This document shows positions 1 to 42,383 of a stretch of DNA of 64,000 bases, piece by piece. The position numbers were made by a program, and so were the translations under genes. Each line of letters starts with the position of its first letter. Positions within the stretch are counted from its first letter, which is position 1. The stretch is from Echiichthys vipera. Taxonomy: Eukaryota; Chordata; Actinopteri; Perciformes; Trachinidae. The DNA lies in NCBI GenBank assembly GCA_963691815.1, contig OY829650.1:6769527-6833526 (forward strand). Reading direction: 5' to 3'. Under the pieces are notes generated by a model. The model was not told where the DNA came from. It searched no databases and saw only the letters and a list, made by a program, of their open reading frames with translations.

Positions 1-704
1 GTTTTTTTTCATTTTTGTCACTGTGGACTCATTTTCATGAAATTTCTCATCGGCTTTTCCAGTGATGTAATTTCACCTCTAGGGGGAGCCCTCTGTTTCT
101 CTATTGCTTGGAGAACCAGCTAATTGTTCAGAATCAGAATCAGAATCAGAACAAATTGTTGTGGTTAATCGTACCGTAACCGTTTTTTAGCAGAGTGCGG
201 ATGCAACACTGGGCTGAGACTCAGTGAGTCCTGAAGTGGACTGCTTCTGTTGGATAGGACTTGAGGGATCACCCAGAGATTCAGACAATAGCTTACCCAG
301 GGTGGGCCTGGTGGGGTGGCTGTGCTTTTTAGGAAGGCTGTATGTCTACCGCCTGTCAGGAGCACAAGTGTGTTTGTGTGTGTGCACCCAGTGTTACCAG
401 CTTCTTCGCTGTTTTCGTGGAGGCCTCTCCCTCCCTGCTGTTTGCTTAGTGCAGGCTGAGGCAGACAGCTCAACGTGGGTTTAGGATTCACACACACACA
501 TACACACATGCACCACATGCTCCAGGCACTCTCATTCCCTTCCTTCATCTAATTTTGAGTTGGTGTTTGAATGTATGTGGTTAGAGGCCCATACTAGTGT
601 CTATATTGTGTGTGCATGCATATTAATGTGTGTCCTTTTTCCTACTTTATATACATATGCATATATTTGTTGTTGTACATTGCTGTGCGTGCATGTCTTT
701 GTGT

Positions 705-706
<2 letters not shown>

Positions 707-759
<53 letters not shown>

Positions 760-1099
760 TGTGTGCGCACACGTGTATAGGTGTCCTTTGTTTGTTTTTG
801 TGCCCTTTCACAGCGCGGGCCTGTGCGATTGTCATTTCCGTCATGTCTGCCTGGACATTTTTGGTAGTCAGCTCTGGTTTGTCGGAGAGTTGGCACTCCG
901 CCAGATAATTCCTAAAGCTGCTAGTATTTCTCTCGGCTCTTGTGACTCTGTTGTGTGTGTGTCTTGCTGTGTGTATCCATTAGTGTAAAATGTATGGCCG
1001 GAATAAACCTGAAATAGAAATAGATGTCGAGGATATTACTAAAATGAAAATGATTGGAATTTTAAAATTAGTTTTCGTGCACAATGAGGCCTATACCCA

Positions 1100-1140
<41 letters not shown>
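707..1140. repeat. (TG)n microsatellites
   Basis: Two near-perfect (TG)n tracts at 707-766 and 1102-1140. They explain the Val/Cys-rich reading frames in this stretch. Confidence 0.95.
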
Positions 1141-1141
<1 letters not shown>

Positions 1142-4129
1142 ATGCAGAATCAGGTTTCAGATTTCCTTCATTGGCTGTATGGTTTCATGATGTGCGGTTT
1201 GGTTTCTCTGTTTCCTCCTGTGGTGTGTGTCTTCAGTAACTGCGTGGTTTGAAGGACCACAGTGGCAACAGGTCAGAGCGGTACAGACGCTTCCTTCTGC
1301 ACATGAAGGAAAGGACTTTGTCTTAATATAGCGTTTGAAACATTCCCTTCCTTGTCTATGTCAAATACGTTTTTAAGTTGTGTTTTGTTTACCGTGGCTA
1401 CAGATATAAGAGTGGTATCAGTCGAGCTCTCGGCAAGAAAGCAAAGAACATATGTGTATTTCCCACTGTGTTTCTCTGTTTCTCAGTTACTGCTATCCTG
1501 CCAAATGTAGATTACAACTCACTAGCATTTAGCCAATACCTGATCTTTACATTTTGACAGAACACATGGCTACTGATGAAGGCAGTTAAAACAGGCCCCA
1601 CTGCATGTTAGTTAGTTGTGAAGCTGGCTGATATTTTTTTACCAACAATGTTTTGGATTTTACAGTTGAATCAGTAACTTAGGCTACTGTAAAAGTAGAG
1701 AGCTGGATAATCAAAGTGTTGAAAGAGCTCACAAGTGCACTCCTATTTGATATAAGGCAAGACATGATAGTAAAATGAATCCCTTAAGCACGCGATGAGA
1801 AAGAGTAAAGCTGTAATATTTCACAAAAAATATAGATTGCAACTGGTTATTTTAGCAAACCAAAGAAAACCTCTGACAGAGATGGGTTTGCTATTTTCAG
1901 GGGCACATATCATAAATGGCACCTTTTTAAATTAATGCAAGTTATTTTTTGAACACAGGCATATTTCCGAGGTGTCAATTCTCTACCCAAACACATTGTT
2001 GAAGGGCCCACTCTCTACGGGCCCCCTGGCTGCAGTACACACACCCCTGAACCCAGCACCGAACTGTCACCCATCCGAGTAAAAACTATTATTTTTAGTG
2101 TTTATTACAGCTCCCTGTGTTCACGCGCTGGTCCATGAGGAAGTGCTTAATTAAGAATAGTTTTGCTTATTTGCTCTTTATTCAGCTGTTGCTATTCCAC
2201 TTAGCACACTGAGAGGATACCGTTTAAAGGAATGTGTGCTGATCACGCTCTTTCCGCTGTCGCCACCCCCTCACTGTGATTTCTGAATCAAATCTAAGAG
2301 CTGAAGATGATTATTTTACAAATTGACACTGAGAGTCTGGTTTTCTCTGGTGGCTATTTGCAGCGGAATTAAGGGTTTTGCGGTCCAGAAAAATGTGCGT
2401 GCGGTAAATGACAGAGAGCTGAAGTGTTAACAGTGAGCCTCGTCTTCACAGGTCACCCTGCTCTGTTACTGCACACTCCTCTACTTGGCTCTGTCTTTGT
2501 CCAGTCTCTCTCTCTCTCTCCATCTCACGTTGTCTCGCCTTTCCTTCCCCCTGTATTTCTGCCTCTTCCTCAGTGGATGTCACTTTCCTCCACCTAAATT
2601 TTCTCTCCTCTGCTCGTCTCGTTCCACTTTCTCTCCCTCTTCAAGTGGCCAAACTTTCTCTTTGCCTATCTCCCTCTCAGCCTCCACTTCGAGTGCCTCA
2701 GCTCTTCGCCTCGTAGTAGCCTCCAAACAGTCATGCAGCTCTCCTCCTATCACAATATAATGAGATTGGGAGCGCCCAAATTGAAAGAAGCCATTTTCTA
2801 CAGCTGTCAACTTATTATCGAGAGGGGGCCGACTTATTCTCCTCTGAAGGCAGCGGAGGAAAGAGGGATGGTGGTGATGGAGGGATGGATGAGAGTGGGT
2901 TTGAAGCGAGAGGGGTGCTGAGGGAGGAGGTGATGAATTGGGCAGGCTCAGGGGTGAACTGTTTTACATTTTGAATGTTGTCTGTCTTCCTTCTCTGTGG
3001 TATTTCAGTTTGGTCACTGGTGGAGCCGGTCCAAGTCTTTTATTCACCACTCTTCTCTTAATATTTAAAAAAAGACGCATGTGAGGCTTTCTGGACCTGT
3101 GTTTTTTTAAATGTATGTGCGACTGTTTGAGCACCTCCTAGTGTTTCCTCCTCATGACTATTTATATGCAAACAGTAGATACATTTGTGTCTGAGGGAAT
3201 GGTTTCTATTTCGGCCAGGCTTCTGCAGGTAAAAACCCGGATTTAGAATCCAAGCATTTAGGTGTCGCCTTATAATAGGTGAGTAGTATCTGCCTGGCTG
3301 TGTGGATGTAACATGTTATTTTCTAGACAGGCCTCTAGCCTGCTTCAGGACCACTGGCGCAGCATTTAAGCAAAGCGATGTGAAGAAAAGTTCTGGTGAC
3401 GCACCTCCAACGTTACCAGAGAATTCTCCATTGTTCATACGCACAGCCGACTGCAGGCACTGAGCCGCACAAAGACTCTCTTCAGCAGAAGGCGAGCAGC
3501 TCATTCCCAACGGCACGTTAACAGACATGAGCACAGCATGCCCCAGATATTGACACCCCGATCACATCCTTTAAATGTCACATGTCCAGCGACGGCCCGC
3601 AAGGTTGCAGAACTGGTTTAAGAGGTTTTGAAGATGCCACACACAAGCTGTCAGAGACACCGGCATCTACCAGGTCTGACGGCTGAGTTGAATTTGTCCT
3701 TTTTTCCAACCAGGGCCGTTGATTGCAATTGACATTTGCACAAGGCACACACACACAGTTTTAATCCAGTTTAAGGATATTAAAGTGGAAATAATCTTCT
3801 TTTTGTTCGAGTGCCTTGACAAAAATTCACATCTTCATTTTTGCTTGTTTTTCTCAGCTCAAAGATGATTATCTGCTTTGTTTGTGCCATCGCAGTGTGT
3901 TGTAGTGTGTTGTTGTGGCCGATTTCAATAACTACCATAGCCTTTTAGTCCAGTTTTGTCTTTTGTGTGTTATTTAGCTGATATCTCAAAAACAGTTTCA
4001 CAGATTTGCGGGCCAAGAAGCCGCTAATTAGATTTGGTGCATATAAATATGATAGATATACTTAGTATTTGTTAATTTTTTAACACATTTTTAACAAATC
4101 CACGGGCGACTCCTTTGCAGCCCAGAGTT

Positions 4130-4487
4130 ATAGAGTTTAGAGAAAATTGGTCAAGATGAAACTAACTGTAGGGTGTGACTCAGAGAAGAAGTTGCGATTA
4201 CAAATCCAATTGCTTTGTCAGCTCCACAGGCAGCACCATGGATTTATCTCTACGCAGTTAGGGAACGGATTTCAGAGCCATGGTCAGATTCTAACTTGCA
4301 CAAACCTCAGTCAGATAAAGGATCAATGAGTCAGGAGTCAGACTAGACTATACTCAGCCCCTGCACTCTCTCTCTCCCTCTGCTCCTAGGGGATTTTGGA
4401 GGGGGGGGGGGGGGGTAACAAGGAGGATGTATGTTGGTAATTTTGCTAACCGGGGGGGGGGGACATCTACACTGATATCACCTACTG
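4130..4487 (+). repeat. Dispersed repeat, copy 1 (RE1-bearing family)
   Basis: It is alignable by eye to 25688-26069. Shared blocks include ATGGATTTATC, the AGCCATGGTC segment, CACAAACC, CAGACTAGACTA, CCCCTGCACTCTCTCT, GGGTAACAAGG and the closing CCTACTG (4481-4487). The 5' end is not clear. The equivalent of the REST motif lies at 4217-4237 with several differences. Confidence 0.65.
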
Positions 4488-5672
4488 GATGCTTTCCTTT
4501 GAAGCATTTTATGCTTATTTTTTCGGTCAAGACGAATTCCTCAACACGAGTATGAATTATTTCAAATAAAAAGTAGTTTTACAGCAACACCTTTGATCGA
4601 CTCTTTACCAACTTTGGCACATAATGCATGAGCCCCTGAAAAGTGTTTGAAGTACATTGTGTTTTGATACTGAACATTTATTTGCAGTCATTATTTGCCA
4701 CATCCTCATAGATGTAACCTCTTTTTGAACGATTAAAACTCCAGCAAAACTCCAGTTTACCATGTTTCAGCTCGTGGCCTTCTGCAGGGGATAGGTGCAG
4801 CCTATTTAAAAGGGAACGCCATTGATTTTACACATCAAACTGTGTTTACAGGTGTTGGAGATTGAATTGAGCCACTATTGTGGCTCCAGGGGGAGCTGTG
4901 TGTAGTCTGGTAAACTTCTTTAAGTAATGGCACTTGATGTCACTTGATATCACTTTTGTCTGTTAGAGCTGACAATTAAAGTATCTGGTGGATGTTGCGT
5001 TAGAAAGAAGCAAGCTCACCAGACCTGTGTGTAGGCCACTCCTCATCTCTGCTGGAGGCTTGAGGCTCAAGGCTACATTAGCCCCTACTAGCATAAGAAT
5101 CTCTGACAGAGCTTGGCAGTTGGGTTGCATTGTGGGTAACGTAGATGCCAGGTTATGACAGAGAAGAAGGATGTGTATAATAAAGATGATATCTCTGGTT
5201 CTGCTGATCGATTTTGATCTTTTTTCTTCAAACTGTTCGTCGGGACTCTGCCAGTGTGATAGAGAGGTGCAATGCTAAATTGGCTGCACTGCACTGCACT
5301 GTTTTTGTGAGGATGCTGTGGGCCCAGCACTGTAGCTCTGTTTGTGTGCGCGTGTAGCTGTAGTTTGTGTGTCCTTTATCTACCGTCCATGTAACAGAGT
5401 GACCTTGATGTCTGCACTCAGCAGGAAGACACTAGAGAGGAGTGATTAACAGGAGAGAGACAAAGAGAAATGCGAAGAAAGATGAAAATGAACAAACAAA
5501 AAGATGGGCAGATGGTGAAAGTTAAACATGCAACCTCGACAAAATCAATCAGGAAAAGAAAAGAAAAATAAGAGTGAAGGAAATGTTTCGTAAATGACGG
5601 AGAAGTAGAGAGGGGAGTGGAGGAGTGACTCACCACACATCTGAGTTTTTTTTCTCCCTCTTCTCCCTACAG

Positions 5673-33925
<28,253 letters not shown>

Positions 33926-34505
33926 TCTGCGGAGCTACACCTCATCCTTCTCGGCCCTTCATCCTCCACCACCACCTCTTGGTCACCCCTCTCTGTGCCT
34001 CAGCCCCCTGCCCCCCACACCGCCACCCCCACACCCATGCCCCCCCCTATGATCTACTCGCCGCCACTTCCTCTACAATCCGTCCCAGTGACCTTTTGAC
34101 ACGACTGAGCACACAACACCCTCAGCGCTGCATCCATTCTTGAACGCCTCTCCAGCCAACCACTGACCTCCGTTCTTCTTGTGTGTCACTCACGTTCCCT
34201 GATGCTTGAACCCAACCCCACTCCACCTTTTCCTGCCCTGTCTCAACCGAGGAATTCATCAGCTGACAATAAGTTTGCTATGGAGACACACACTCCAGCC
34301 TGCCAAGGGCACTTCAGAGGCATACTACTCCACAGGAACCCTCTTAAGGGCTCTCGGAAGAGCCCTAATGATCTTCAGCTGCAACTCAGTCAAGTAGTGA
34401 GTGAGAATTAATAAGATGGATAGGTGTAAGGCTGAGGACAGGGCTTGGAAGACCCTGGATAACCATGGAGCAGTAGGCTTCAGTGTTAGCCAACTGTGAA
34501 ATAAA
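33926..34505 (+). other. dpf1: dpf1 3' UTR (minimum extent)
   Basis: Non-coding sequence after the TAA, C-rich in its first 150 bp. The first AATAAA is at 34500-34505. A longer 3' UTR cannot be excluded, because other hexamers occur further downstream. Confidence 0.55.
34500..34505 (+). terminator. dpf1: candidate dpf1 poly(A) signal AATAAA
   Basis: This is the first canonical hexamer downstream of the stop. It is followed within about 30 bp by a T/C-rich stretch that could serve as the downstream element. Confidence 0.45.
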
Positions 34506-37271
34506 CACCTAACCAAAATTTAATTTACTCCCTCTGTCCTTTACCTTGTACACCCGAGCTGAGACGTTGAACTCCGCTATTCGTCTGCAGGGCTCGCGGC
34601 CCTGTGCTGTTTCAAAGAGGAGTGAATTGTACAGAATTCAGACTGATTCTCTATCTACGCACTCTTATAAACTCCCTTCACTGGCTAACAATGAGCGTCT
34701 GGTCAGGAACTCAGACCATCTTTGACCTCACTGCCTCCTCTCTCCTTGCATGGGGTTTCCCTCAAATTAATGATGCATTTTGGGATTAAAACTGAAGGTT
34801 TTAAGTGTTCGGATGTGAGCCTCGGACTTGAGGAGGGATGGATTTTTCTCTAAACTGCTATCTCTGATCAAACAGTGTATTTAAATCGACAATTTAGGCT
34901 AGCATCTCTCACAAATCCTTTACCTGACCTTTAATCGTCCTGCTCTTTTACGAAACAATGACTGTGAAGCCAATGCGAGACTGAAACGCTCCTGGTGCTC
35001 GGTGTGTATTATCTGTGTGTTAAGAATGTAGGATTGATGTGTGGACAATGCAGAACTTTGTCTGGCCCATGCCGAGGCCTAAAACGTCGCGTTTTTTTTA
35101 ATGATTCCTTTTTTTATTTACTTGTTTTTTTTCATTCGCATGTTATTTCAATTGTTGACTTTTAATTGAATTTGAAAAGAAAGCACACTTAATTCGCAAT
35201 AATGTGTTTGTGATATGAACTATTTTGGCCAAACTGGGTGTGTTTTAAACTGTGTGTGCCTGTTTGTCTGTTTGTGTGAGTTCATCTGAGCACTACAGTT
35301 ATTGTAGCCAGCTCCATGCTAAGCGGTATATCTGTTAAGAGGATTGGAGCAGCAGGAAGGTAAAGTGAATGTAAGAGAAGTCAGCATTTACCTGTTCAAA
35401 GATGGGACAAAGTCATTGTTTTGCAAGCCACGAGCCTCAAGTCTTGGTACTAAGTCCTGAGTCTAGAGCAAAAGTGTTTAAGATGTAGTTTGACATTTTG
35501 GGCAATAGAAACAAAAATCAAACTGTAAAAAACAAGTCATTGTTTTATGGGGGTTGATGTCCTTGTAACCCCTCGTAAAAACCATACATTGTCAATTTTA
35601 CCTTTTTTTGTTTTTGTACAAATTAAACAATTGAGATATATACTGTAGGTGGATTTCGTTACCTTTGGACAGAGCCAGGCTAGCTGTTTTTCCACATTTC
35701 CAGTCCAAATGCTAAGGTACGCAAATTGTCTCCTGGCTGTAGCTTCATATTTACCACACAGATATGAGCCTGCTATCTCCTCATATAACTCTTTGCAGTA
35801 TAGTGAATAAGCGTATTTCACAAAATGTCAAACAATTTCCTAATGTCGAGTGCATATCCTCAACACGGAGATTTCAAGTTATGACCTTCCTGCTAAATGT
35901 AATTCCATTCAAAATCATTAACTCGGTAGCATCTGCATTTGATTTATCCTGCACATGATACTTCCGACGTGAGTATCTGTCTTTCTCCCTTTTTCCTCTC
36001 AAAACTCTGGTTTTACTACGTATCATGTAGGACAACAAATCTTGGATAAATATCACGACAACATTGACAAACTCAAAGCGATACTCCAAAATATGGCCTT
36101 TCAGGATCAAACTCTCATCCCTTTCACCTCGAACGGTGGCTTTAAACAGACACTAAACCACTCCTGTAACTTTATCCTTCTCCACTGTATATCTAGATCT
36201 AAACACGCACAAAGCCGATTCTGTTAGACACTCGCTAACATTTGCACATTTGAGCGACACATACAAAAAGCTTTAGCTTTAATGACATCATTTATGACCT
36301 TTGGGCTAAACGGCTAAAGCATAAGTGAAGTCCTCGGTGTTACAGTCACACAGCAAGTTTAACTGCTAGATCTGTTTCTTCCCAAGTAAAACAAGTCTTT
36401 TAATACTTTTGTGTCCTGCAGAACATAAGGTTTGAGAGTGAAACTTGGTAAGAGATGCTAAAAAAAAACCTCTGCTATCTGCCAGTCTGCTCTGCATGTT
36501 AAAGTCTAGTGTAATAAATCTGTGTTTGAAGACCAATCTGAAATGTTAAGGTTGAATATGTCATAATGGGATTAACGTAGGCAGCCAGCCAGCATGTATA
36601 ATTGTGAACTTGCACTGAGAAAAATCTTTTTTTTTCTTTTAACCCAAAGGCCCATTATGTTTTTCCTCAACTGGACTTCTCAAGGTGACTTTAATGGGCA
36701 CATTACAAGAGACCTGAAGTGCTCATTTTAGGTGGTTGTTTGCGACAACTGATAGTAAAGAGGAGGCATCTATCCAATCATGTGTGAGCTTTAAGCTTGG
36801 AGACAATAGCTGTAAATACAGGGATTGAATCAAGGGCAACATAATGCCATTTCATATTCTTGTGTACATATCACAGTATGAAACAGGTCAAAGTCAGTTG
36901 GTTTTGGTTTGAATGGCCATTTCATTTAATGCTGCATCACCTCTCTAAATGGAAACTTGCGAGATCAGATGGCTCTTGTTAAATGTACCTGCACTGTAAT
37001 TGTGTTTGCCATCTGATAGACAGAAAGACACAAGGTGCGAATACTGTGCTACCCCTCAACTCAATGTGACTCCTCTGATACATGAATGACACCTGAAATG
37101 TTTCTGATTTCATATTTTGATATTGTCAGTATTGCTTTTATTTATTTATTTTTAAATGATGACGACGAATAACCTTTAACTTATATTCATTTCCTGTTTG
37201 GTCTTTGTAATCTGTCTTTTCACATTTTGCACAGTGTGGCTGCAATTGCTCCCCAAGTGTATTTATGCCTC

Positions 37272-37272
<1 letters not shown>

Positions 37273-37305
<33 letters not shown>

Positions 37306-37396
37306 TGCTTGTGTGTGTGTGTGTGTTAGTGTGTGTGTCTGTGTGTGTGTGTGTGCTTGTGTGTGTGTGTGTTAGTGTGTGTGTGTTTGTGTGTGA
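37273..37396. repeat. Interrupted (TG)n microsatellite
   Basis: TG units interrupted by CT and TTAG, including a duplicated larger unit containing GTGCTTGTGTGTG and GTTAGTGTG. Confidence 0.9.
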
Positions 37397-38639
37397 GCAC
37401 GCGTGATTACTGGGAGGTCAGAGAAAAGCAAACCGAACCAAAATAGTTAATTATCATTAGGATTATTATTATTCTGCAGACATTTCCTTCTCAGTGGAAC
37501 CACTTGCATGGCACAGCACTGCTAGAGGATTGTAAAGGCTGAGTTCAGATGACAACAACACATTTCACATTTCACTCGAGGCACTTGGATAAATCAGAAT
37601 GCTGCTTCACTCTACAGTGTGTTAAGTCAGTGTTAGATTTGCCAACAAAGCCAGTAAAATCCAATCAAAACATTATGCCGCCCATCAGAGCTAACGGGAG
37701 TTGTGAGCTTGAGTGGAAATGGTTTGACGATGGAACGGATGTTGATGATGAACATTAATCGATAATAGAAGCGTTTGTGTAGTGGATGGACGATGAGGAG
37801 GATGTCGACGGTTACTGAAAAGCCTTTATATTGGGAGGTTTCCACCAGGAGAAGCATGGTGGAGTCAAACTCATTTTGATTGTACTATCTGGGGAGGGTG
37901 GGGAAGCCATGTTGGGGGTTTTGGAAGGGTGAGTATCAGTGTGATTATTAAATGAAACTTGAGCCACTCCTTTGTACAAATCAAACAAACAAAACAAGGT
38001 GGTGGTGATGATGGGGGTGGGGGTTAAACAAAGCCACAGCAGGAATCTCCAGGCCTTAAGTTGATCCCATTACCCCCATCTCCCCCATTTTAGGCTGTTG
38101 GGGTGGCTCGACCAGAGGGTTGAGACTTTTGGCCACTCTAGGCCTCTCTTGTACATTGTCGTTCCGTGATCTTGCTTGCACTTTTCTTTTTTTTTCATTT
38201 CCCAAAAATACGAAACTAATTGTAAGTATGTGTGTGTGAGTACGGGTGCACATTTTATTTTTAACCTGTTACATTTTTTCAACGTGATTGTCTGTTGTAA
38301 ACAACACTGGATAAAGATGAATTTTTCATTTGTATTTTTTACCTTGAGAGGAAGATGAAATCTTCTTGGACATTTTTTTAACCCCCTGCTCCCTTCCCCC
38401 CTTTTCTCCCCCTCTTTCTCTCTTTTTCTCTCTCTGTCTCTTTTATTCTCTCTCTCTGGTAACTGGGAATGCTTTGAAATGTGGACTGTGACCGCATTGC
38501 TGTCATCACTGCTGTCAGTCATTCTCTGTGAATTCATCCGACTTTCTCAATTTACCAGTTTTTTCTCTCTTCCCTCGACTCATTTTTTTCCATTAAAAAG
38601 ATGAGATTGAAAAATGACCTCTACCTTTGCGTTGTTATT

Positions 38640-38648
38640 GTGTGTGCG

Positions 38649-38697
<49 letters not shown>
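38640..38697. repeat. (TG)n microsatellite
   Basis: TG run with two C interruptions at the left end. Confidence 0.93.
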
Positions 38698-38701
<4 letters not shown>

Positions 38702-39879
38702 TTATTTATTTGCTCTAGCTCCTGTGGTAGAAATCACTGAATATTGGTGTGTTTTTGGACAGCATTCAGTCCGTCAGTCTGTCTGCTTGTCTGTATTGTT
38801 GCTAACTAGGGCAGCTTACTACTCTGTTCAACATGTTTCTGTCCAGGTAGGGAGGACTTTCTATAGCCCACACATTTCTCCACTTCCATGCAGTTATACT
38901 TTTGGGCTGGGAGCTGAGGCCAACACAAACCATTGCCTCCTCTTTTCACCATACAGATAGAAATCTATAAAAGCAGTGTCTTCAAAGTCTCTTTTCAACT
39001 AATTATCATTTTCAATTCAAACACACTTTCTGGCTTAAACACATCCAGTAAACACATACTCCAAAAATATGCTTACCTCTTCATTCGTCATGAAAAGGAA
39101 CACATTGGCTATGAATTGACAAAAAGATTAAAAAGAGACAACAGCATTGTCTCGCTTCTGTAGCTGGCCTGAAAAACTGAAAATGTGGGGACAAAAGAGC
39201 CCCATACTGTCCGCAATTGTTTTCGAACAACACTGCAGAAGAGAATACACTTTGCTATTCAGGGCAGGTAGAGTTTTGCTATTTGTGATGTATTCCTGGA
39301 GATGAGACATTCATCATAGCTGCTGTGTTGGCTAGACCTGGCTGAGCAACAGCAGCGGGGTGAAGTGAAGCTGATCAGCAATTCCATTTTTTTCCCTTCT
39401 CTGCTTCCATCCAGAAGCCAGAAAACAGAAAAGTAGTGCACACTTGGTTCCTTGGGGGAATATAGGTATTTTTAACAATATACTCCACAAAAACCAATTC
39501 CTCCATCCATCCTTTGGCAGAGCTCCAATTTTATCCAAAATCCTGCACTACACCCCAACCCCCACCATTCTGTGCACGCGCGCACACACACACACTCAGA
39601 CATGCATGCACACAAACATGTACTTTCACACACATACTGCACAGTGTGCGCAAACACACACACAGCCTAGAGCCCCCATCTTCTTATGAGCTTCATTACT
39701 CTGACCCCGGTCTCTCTTTCATATCTTTGGATGTGTGTGTGTGTGTGTGTGTTCCACTCAGTACCCAATAAAATATGTGTACGTATATTTTTTTAGGCCC
39801 AGAGTAGGCACAACTGTGTTGATGTCTATGCACGTGCAGGGATGTGTATACTGTATGTCAATGAGTGAATACTGTACTA

Positions 39880-39927
<48 letters not shown>

Positions 39928-39985
39928 ACTTCCCAGCCAATTACCACATCTCCCAGACAGACTGAGACTGCCTAGGCCCTGCCAG

Positions 39986-40038
39986 CCAATCAGAGAGGGG
40001 CTGCGCACTGCCGGGCCGGAGGTTGTTGCTATGGTAAC
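39986..40038 (+). promoter_or_regulatory. CCAAT box plus perfect X-box
   Basis: CCAATCAG begins at 39986 and GTTGCTATGGTAAC occupies 40025-40038. They are 34 bp apart in a GC-rich island containing CCGGGCCGG, surrounded by AT-rich or repetitive DNA. The X-box fits the RFX palindrome in both half-sites. No nearby transcript start can be assigned, so an enhancer or unannotated promoter are both possible. Confidence 0.5.
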
Positions 40039-41372
40039 CAGGAGGCCTGTTTGCATGGTGGCTGATGGAAGAGTGATGGATTACAGTAATGGGATGGAGG
40101 GAGGAAGATAGGGAAGAATGGAGGGAGAAAGAAGGAAAGGAGGGAGAGCTAGAAGGAGGTGTGGATGGGAGCTAGAGAAAGATAGAGGGACAGAGAAAAT
40201 AGGGGGTGATGGAAGGAAGGGACATGGAGGAAATGAGGAGGGGGGGGCAGACTCATACATAAAGATATTGGAAATGTATGAATGCATCTGAAATGAAGCG
40301 ACTTGAAAAGGTGAAAAAAAGAACGAGCAAAAATGATAAAGGGAGAGAGTGTGTGTGTGTGTGTGTGGGGGGGGGTATTGGGAAATGGGGTTGGGGGTGT
40401 TATAGGGGGGTTCTGTAGTGTGTGATTGAATTAATCTCTTCCCTTCGTCTGTCTGTCGTGAGATGTGTGTCTGGACATCTGTCCTTGGAGCAGACAGGGA
40501 GGTGTGTGGAGAGATGCAGTCTCACCGTTTTGCCTCCTCAGCAGCACTGCAGAAAGAGCTACTTTCACTGTCTGAAACTATAATATGAAGGCCAGGATAA
40601 TGCATTTCAATAAGTCCCATGGCATCTTACAGCTGCACATGTTTTGCCAAATGCCACCTGATAAAGTTTGCTGCGTGAGTGAAAATCTTGCCTTTGGACC
40701 AGCCTGGAACCCAGATGAATGTGCCTAGCTCATGTTTCGTTTGCTTTAGCAGGTTCTTCTGGCCCCTCTCCCTTTCAGACAGATTCCAAACTGTGACCAA
40801 CGCCTGTCTCCCTTCCCTGCAGAATGCATTTAAAAAATAAAATTACAAATTTAAAATCTAGTACGCCTCCGAAATATATGCCTTCGAATTGTGTGATGCA
40901 TCCGAACAGCGGCATGTTACCTTTACAGCCTCCAAGCTGTAGGTAGGTAGCTGTCATGGCAGGTCATTCGCTTCTAGATATCTGGGTTAACAGAGCTGAA
41001 GGACTAAAGAGCAAGGCGGTGGTGGTTGCATAAAAGGCACTTTGTTTTGCTAGCGCTTGACTGGAGTATGGACTGCATTACCATCACGTTCACATCGTAG
41101 CCTTCGAGTGATTACCACACTACACTTGTGTTTACACTACCCAGAACACACCTGTTCCACTACGTCACACATACACATTTTTTCCAATAAGCCGCCAGGG
41201 GGAGGCGTCTGGGGGTTGAATCTCTGGTGGTTGAATGTCATCGTGCTATCTATCATTGTTTATTATTTTGTAAAATGTAGGGTTTAATAAATAAGTCTGT
41301 AATCTGAATTGCTTCGATTGGTTGTAGATCTATCAAATTGCGTCCACAGGCATTTTAGTCTGCACCTTAATA

Positions 41373-41657
41373 CCGGGTGTGAGGCGGGGTACACCGTGGA
41401 CAGGACGCCGGTCTATCGCAGGGCACAAAGAGACAAACAGAGACAGACAACCACTCACACTCACATTCGCACCTAAGGGCATCAGTTAACCTAACACGTG
41501 CACGTCTTTGGACTGTGGAGGAAGCCGGAGAACCCGGAGAAAACCTACGCAGACAAAGGGAGAACATGCAAACTCCACACAGAAAGGGCCCCAGCCGGGA
41601 TTCAAACTAGGAACCCTCTCACTGTGAGATGCTAACCACCACACCAACGTGCTGCCC
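41373..41657 (-). repeat. SINE-like repeat with tRNA-like head and L2-like tail, - orientation
   Basis: On the - strand it starts GGCAGCACGTTGGTGTGGTG, has AGTTTGAATCC in the B-box position, and continues GGGGCCCTTTCTGTGTGGAG and the shared L2-like body. It is truncated before the terminal tail. Confidence 0.75.
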
Positions 41658-41689
41658 GAACTGTAAATTAAAAAAAAAAAAAAAACAGG

Positions 41690-42060
41690 TTTGTACTGTA
41701 TAATATCTTGTGAAAATATATTTAGAACAATTTGTACATACACATATATAATTCGTATGAAATATGACGTTCTGTGTAACACTGTTAAACAGATTTGTAT
41801 GATATCTTACAAAATCTAACAATCTATTCAGCGCTCTGAAGCGGCGACGGGAAGGTCACCACAAGAGTTAAGTTTAGGCAACATAACGTTACAGTAAGGC
41901 ACCAAAACTACTGTTACATGACCGGTTAAGTTAAGCCAACAAACAACTTAGTTTAGATTAAGAAAAAAGGTTGGTTTGGTTTACAGCGTAATGCTTTACT
42001 TTTCATAGTTATATGTACGAACAGTGAATAAGAACAGTTTGTTGATGGTGACAAATTACA
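41690..42060. repeat. Unclassified dispersed repeat, copy 1
   Basis: Shares with about 48220-48850 the blocks TTTGTATGATATCTTAC, AAATATGAC, GTTAAGTTAAGCCAACAAA and a TTCATAGTTATA...GAACAGT segment. Part of it recurs at 45165-45350. I see no coding sequence or clear termini. Confidence 0.55.
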
Positions 42061-42383
42061 GGAATGACCATAAAGTAGGCTTGTCACATCAAGTAAGGAC
42101 ATAAATATGTATGTATATAAAAAAATATATATCTTGCTTTTGCTTGCCCTAATCCAAATCTTTCCGAGACAAAGAAATGTACGTGGCATACTAATTATAG
42201 AGTCTCAGTCCCTGTGATTCCTCTTAGCTGTTATAAAACAGAAGGCCAAACAATCCTACTGCAGTTAGGATGTGGGAGGGTAGTGTACTGTCAGAAAAAC
42301 GCAAAGATATAAAGCACTATGAAAATTCTATTTAACCAGGTTTTACAGCCAACAAGTCGTCCAACCCATAGGACCACATAGGT

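Larger units (their letters stand above)
1..5672. other. Non-coding sequence upstream of the first visible dpf1 exon
   Basis: No recognisable exon was found. It contains (TG)n runs at 707-766 and 1102-1140, an (AGAATC)n-like run at 132-150, a pyrimidine-rich patch at about 2500-2720, a G14 run near 4403-4416 and a shorter G-run near 4453-4462. A diverged copy of the RE1-bearing dispersed repeat lies at about 4130-4487. It is probably the first intron or promoter-distal flank of dpf1. Confidence 0.6.

Noticed and set aside
560..988. ORF rich in Val and Cys
   Set aside because: Created by (TG)n tracts; no domain, no splice support. The same applies to ORFs over the other TG/CA tracts.
41486..41782. 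98-aa ORF on the - strand, and similar ones at 32594-32806 and 62939-63274
   Set aside because: They are translations of the SINE/L2-type repeat body and share the same peptide blocks.
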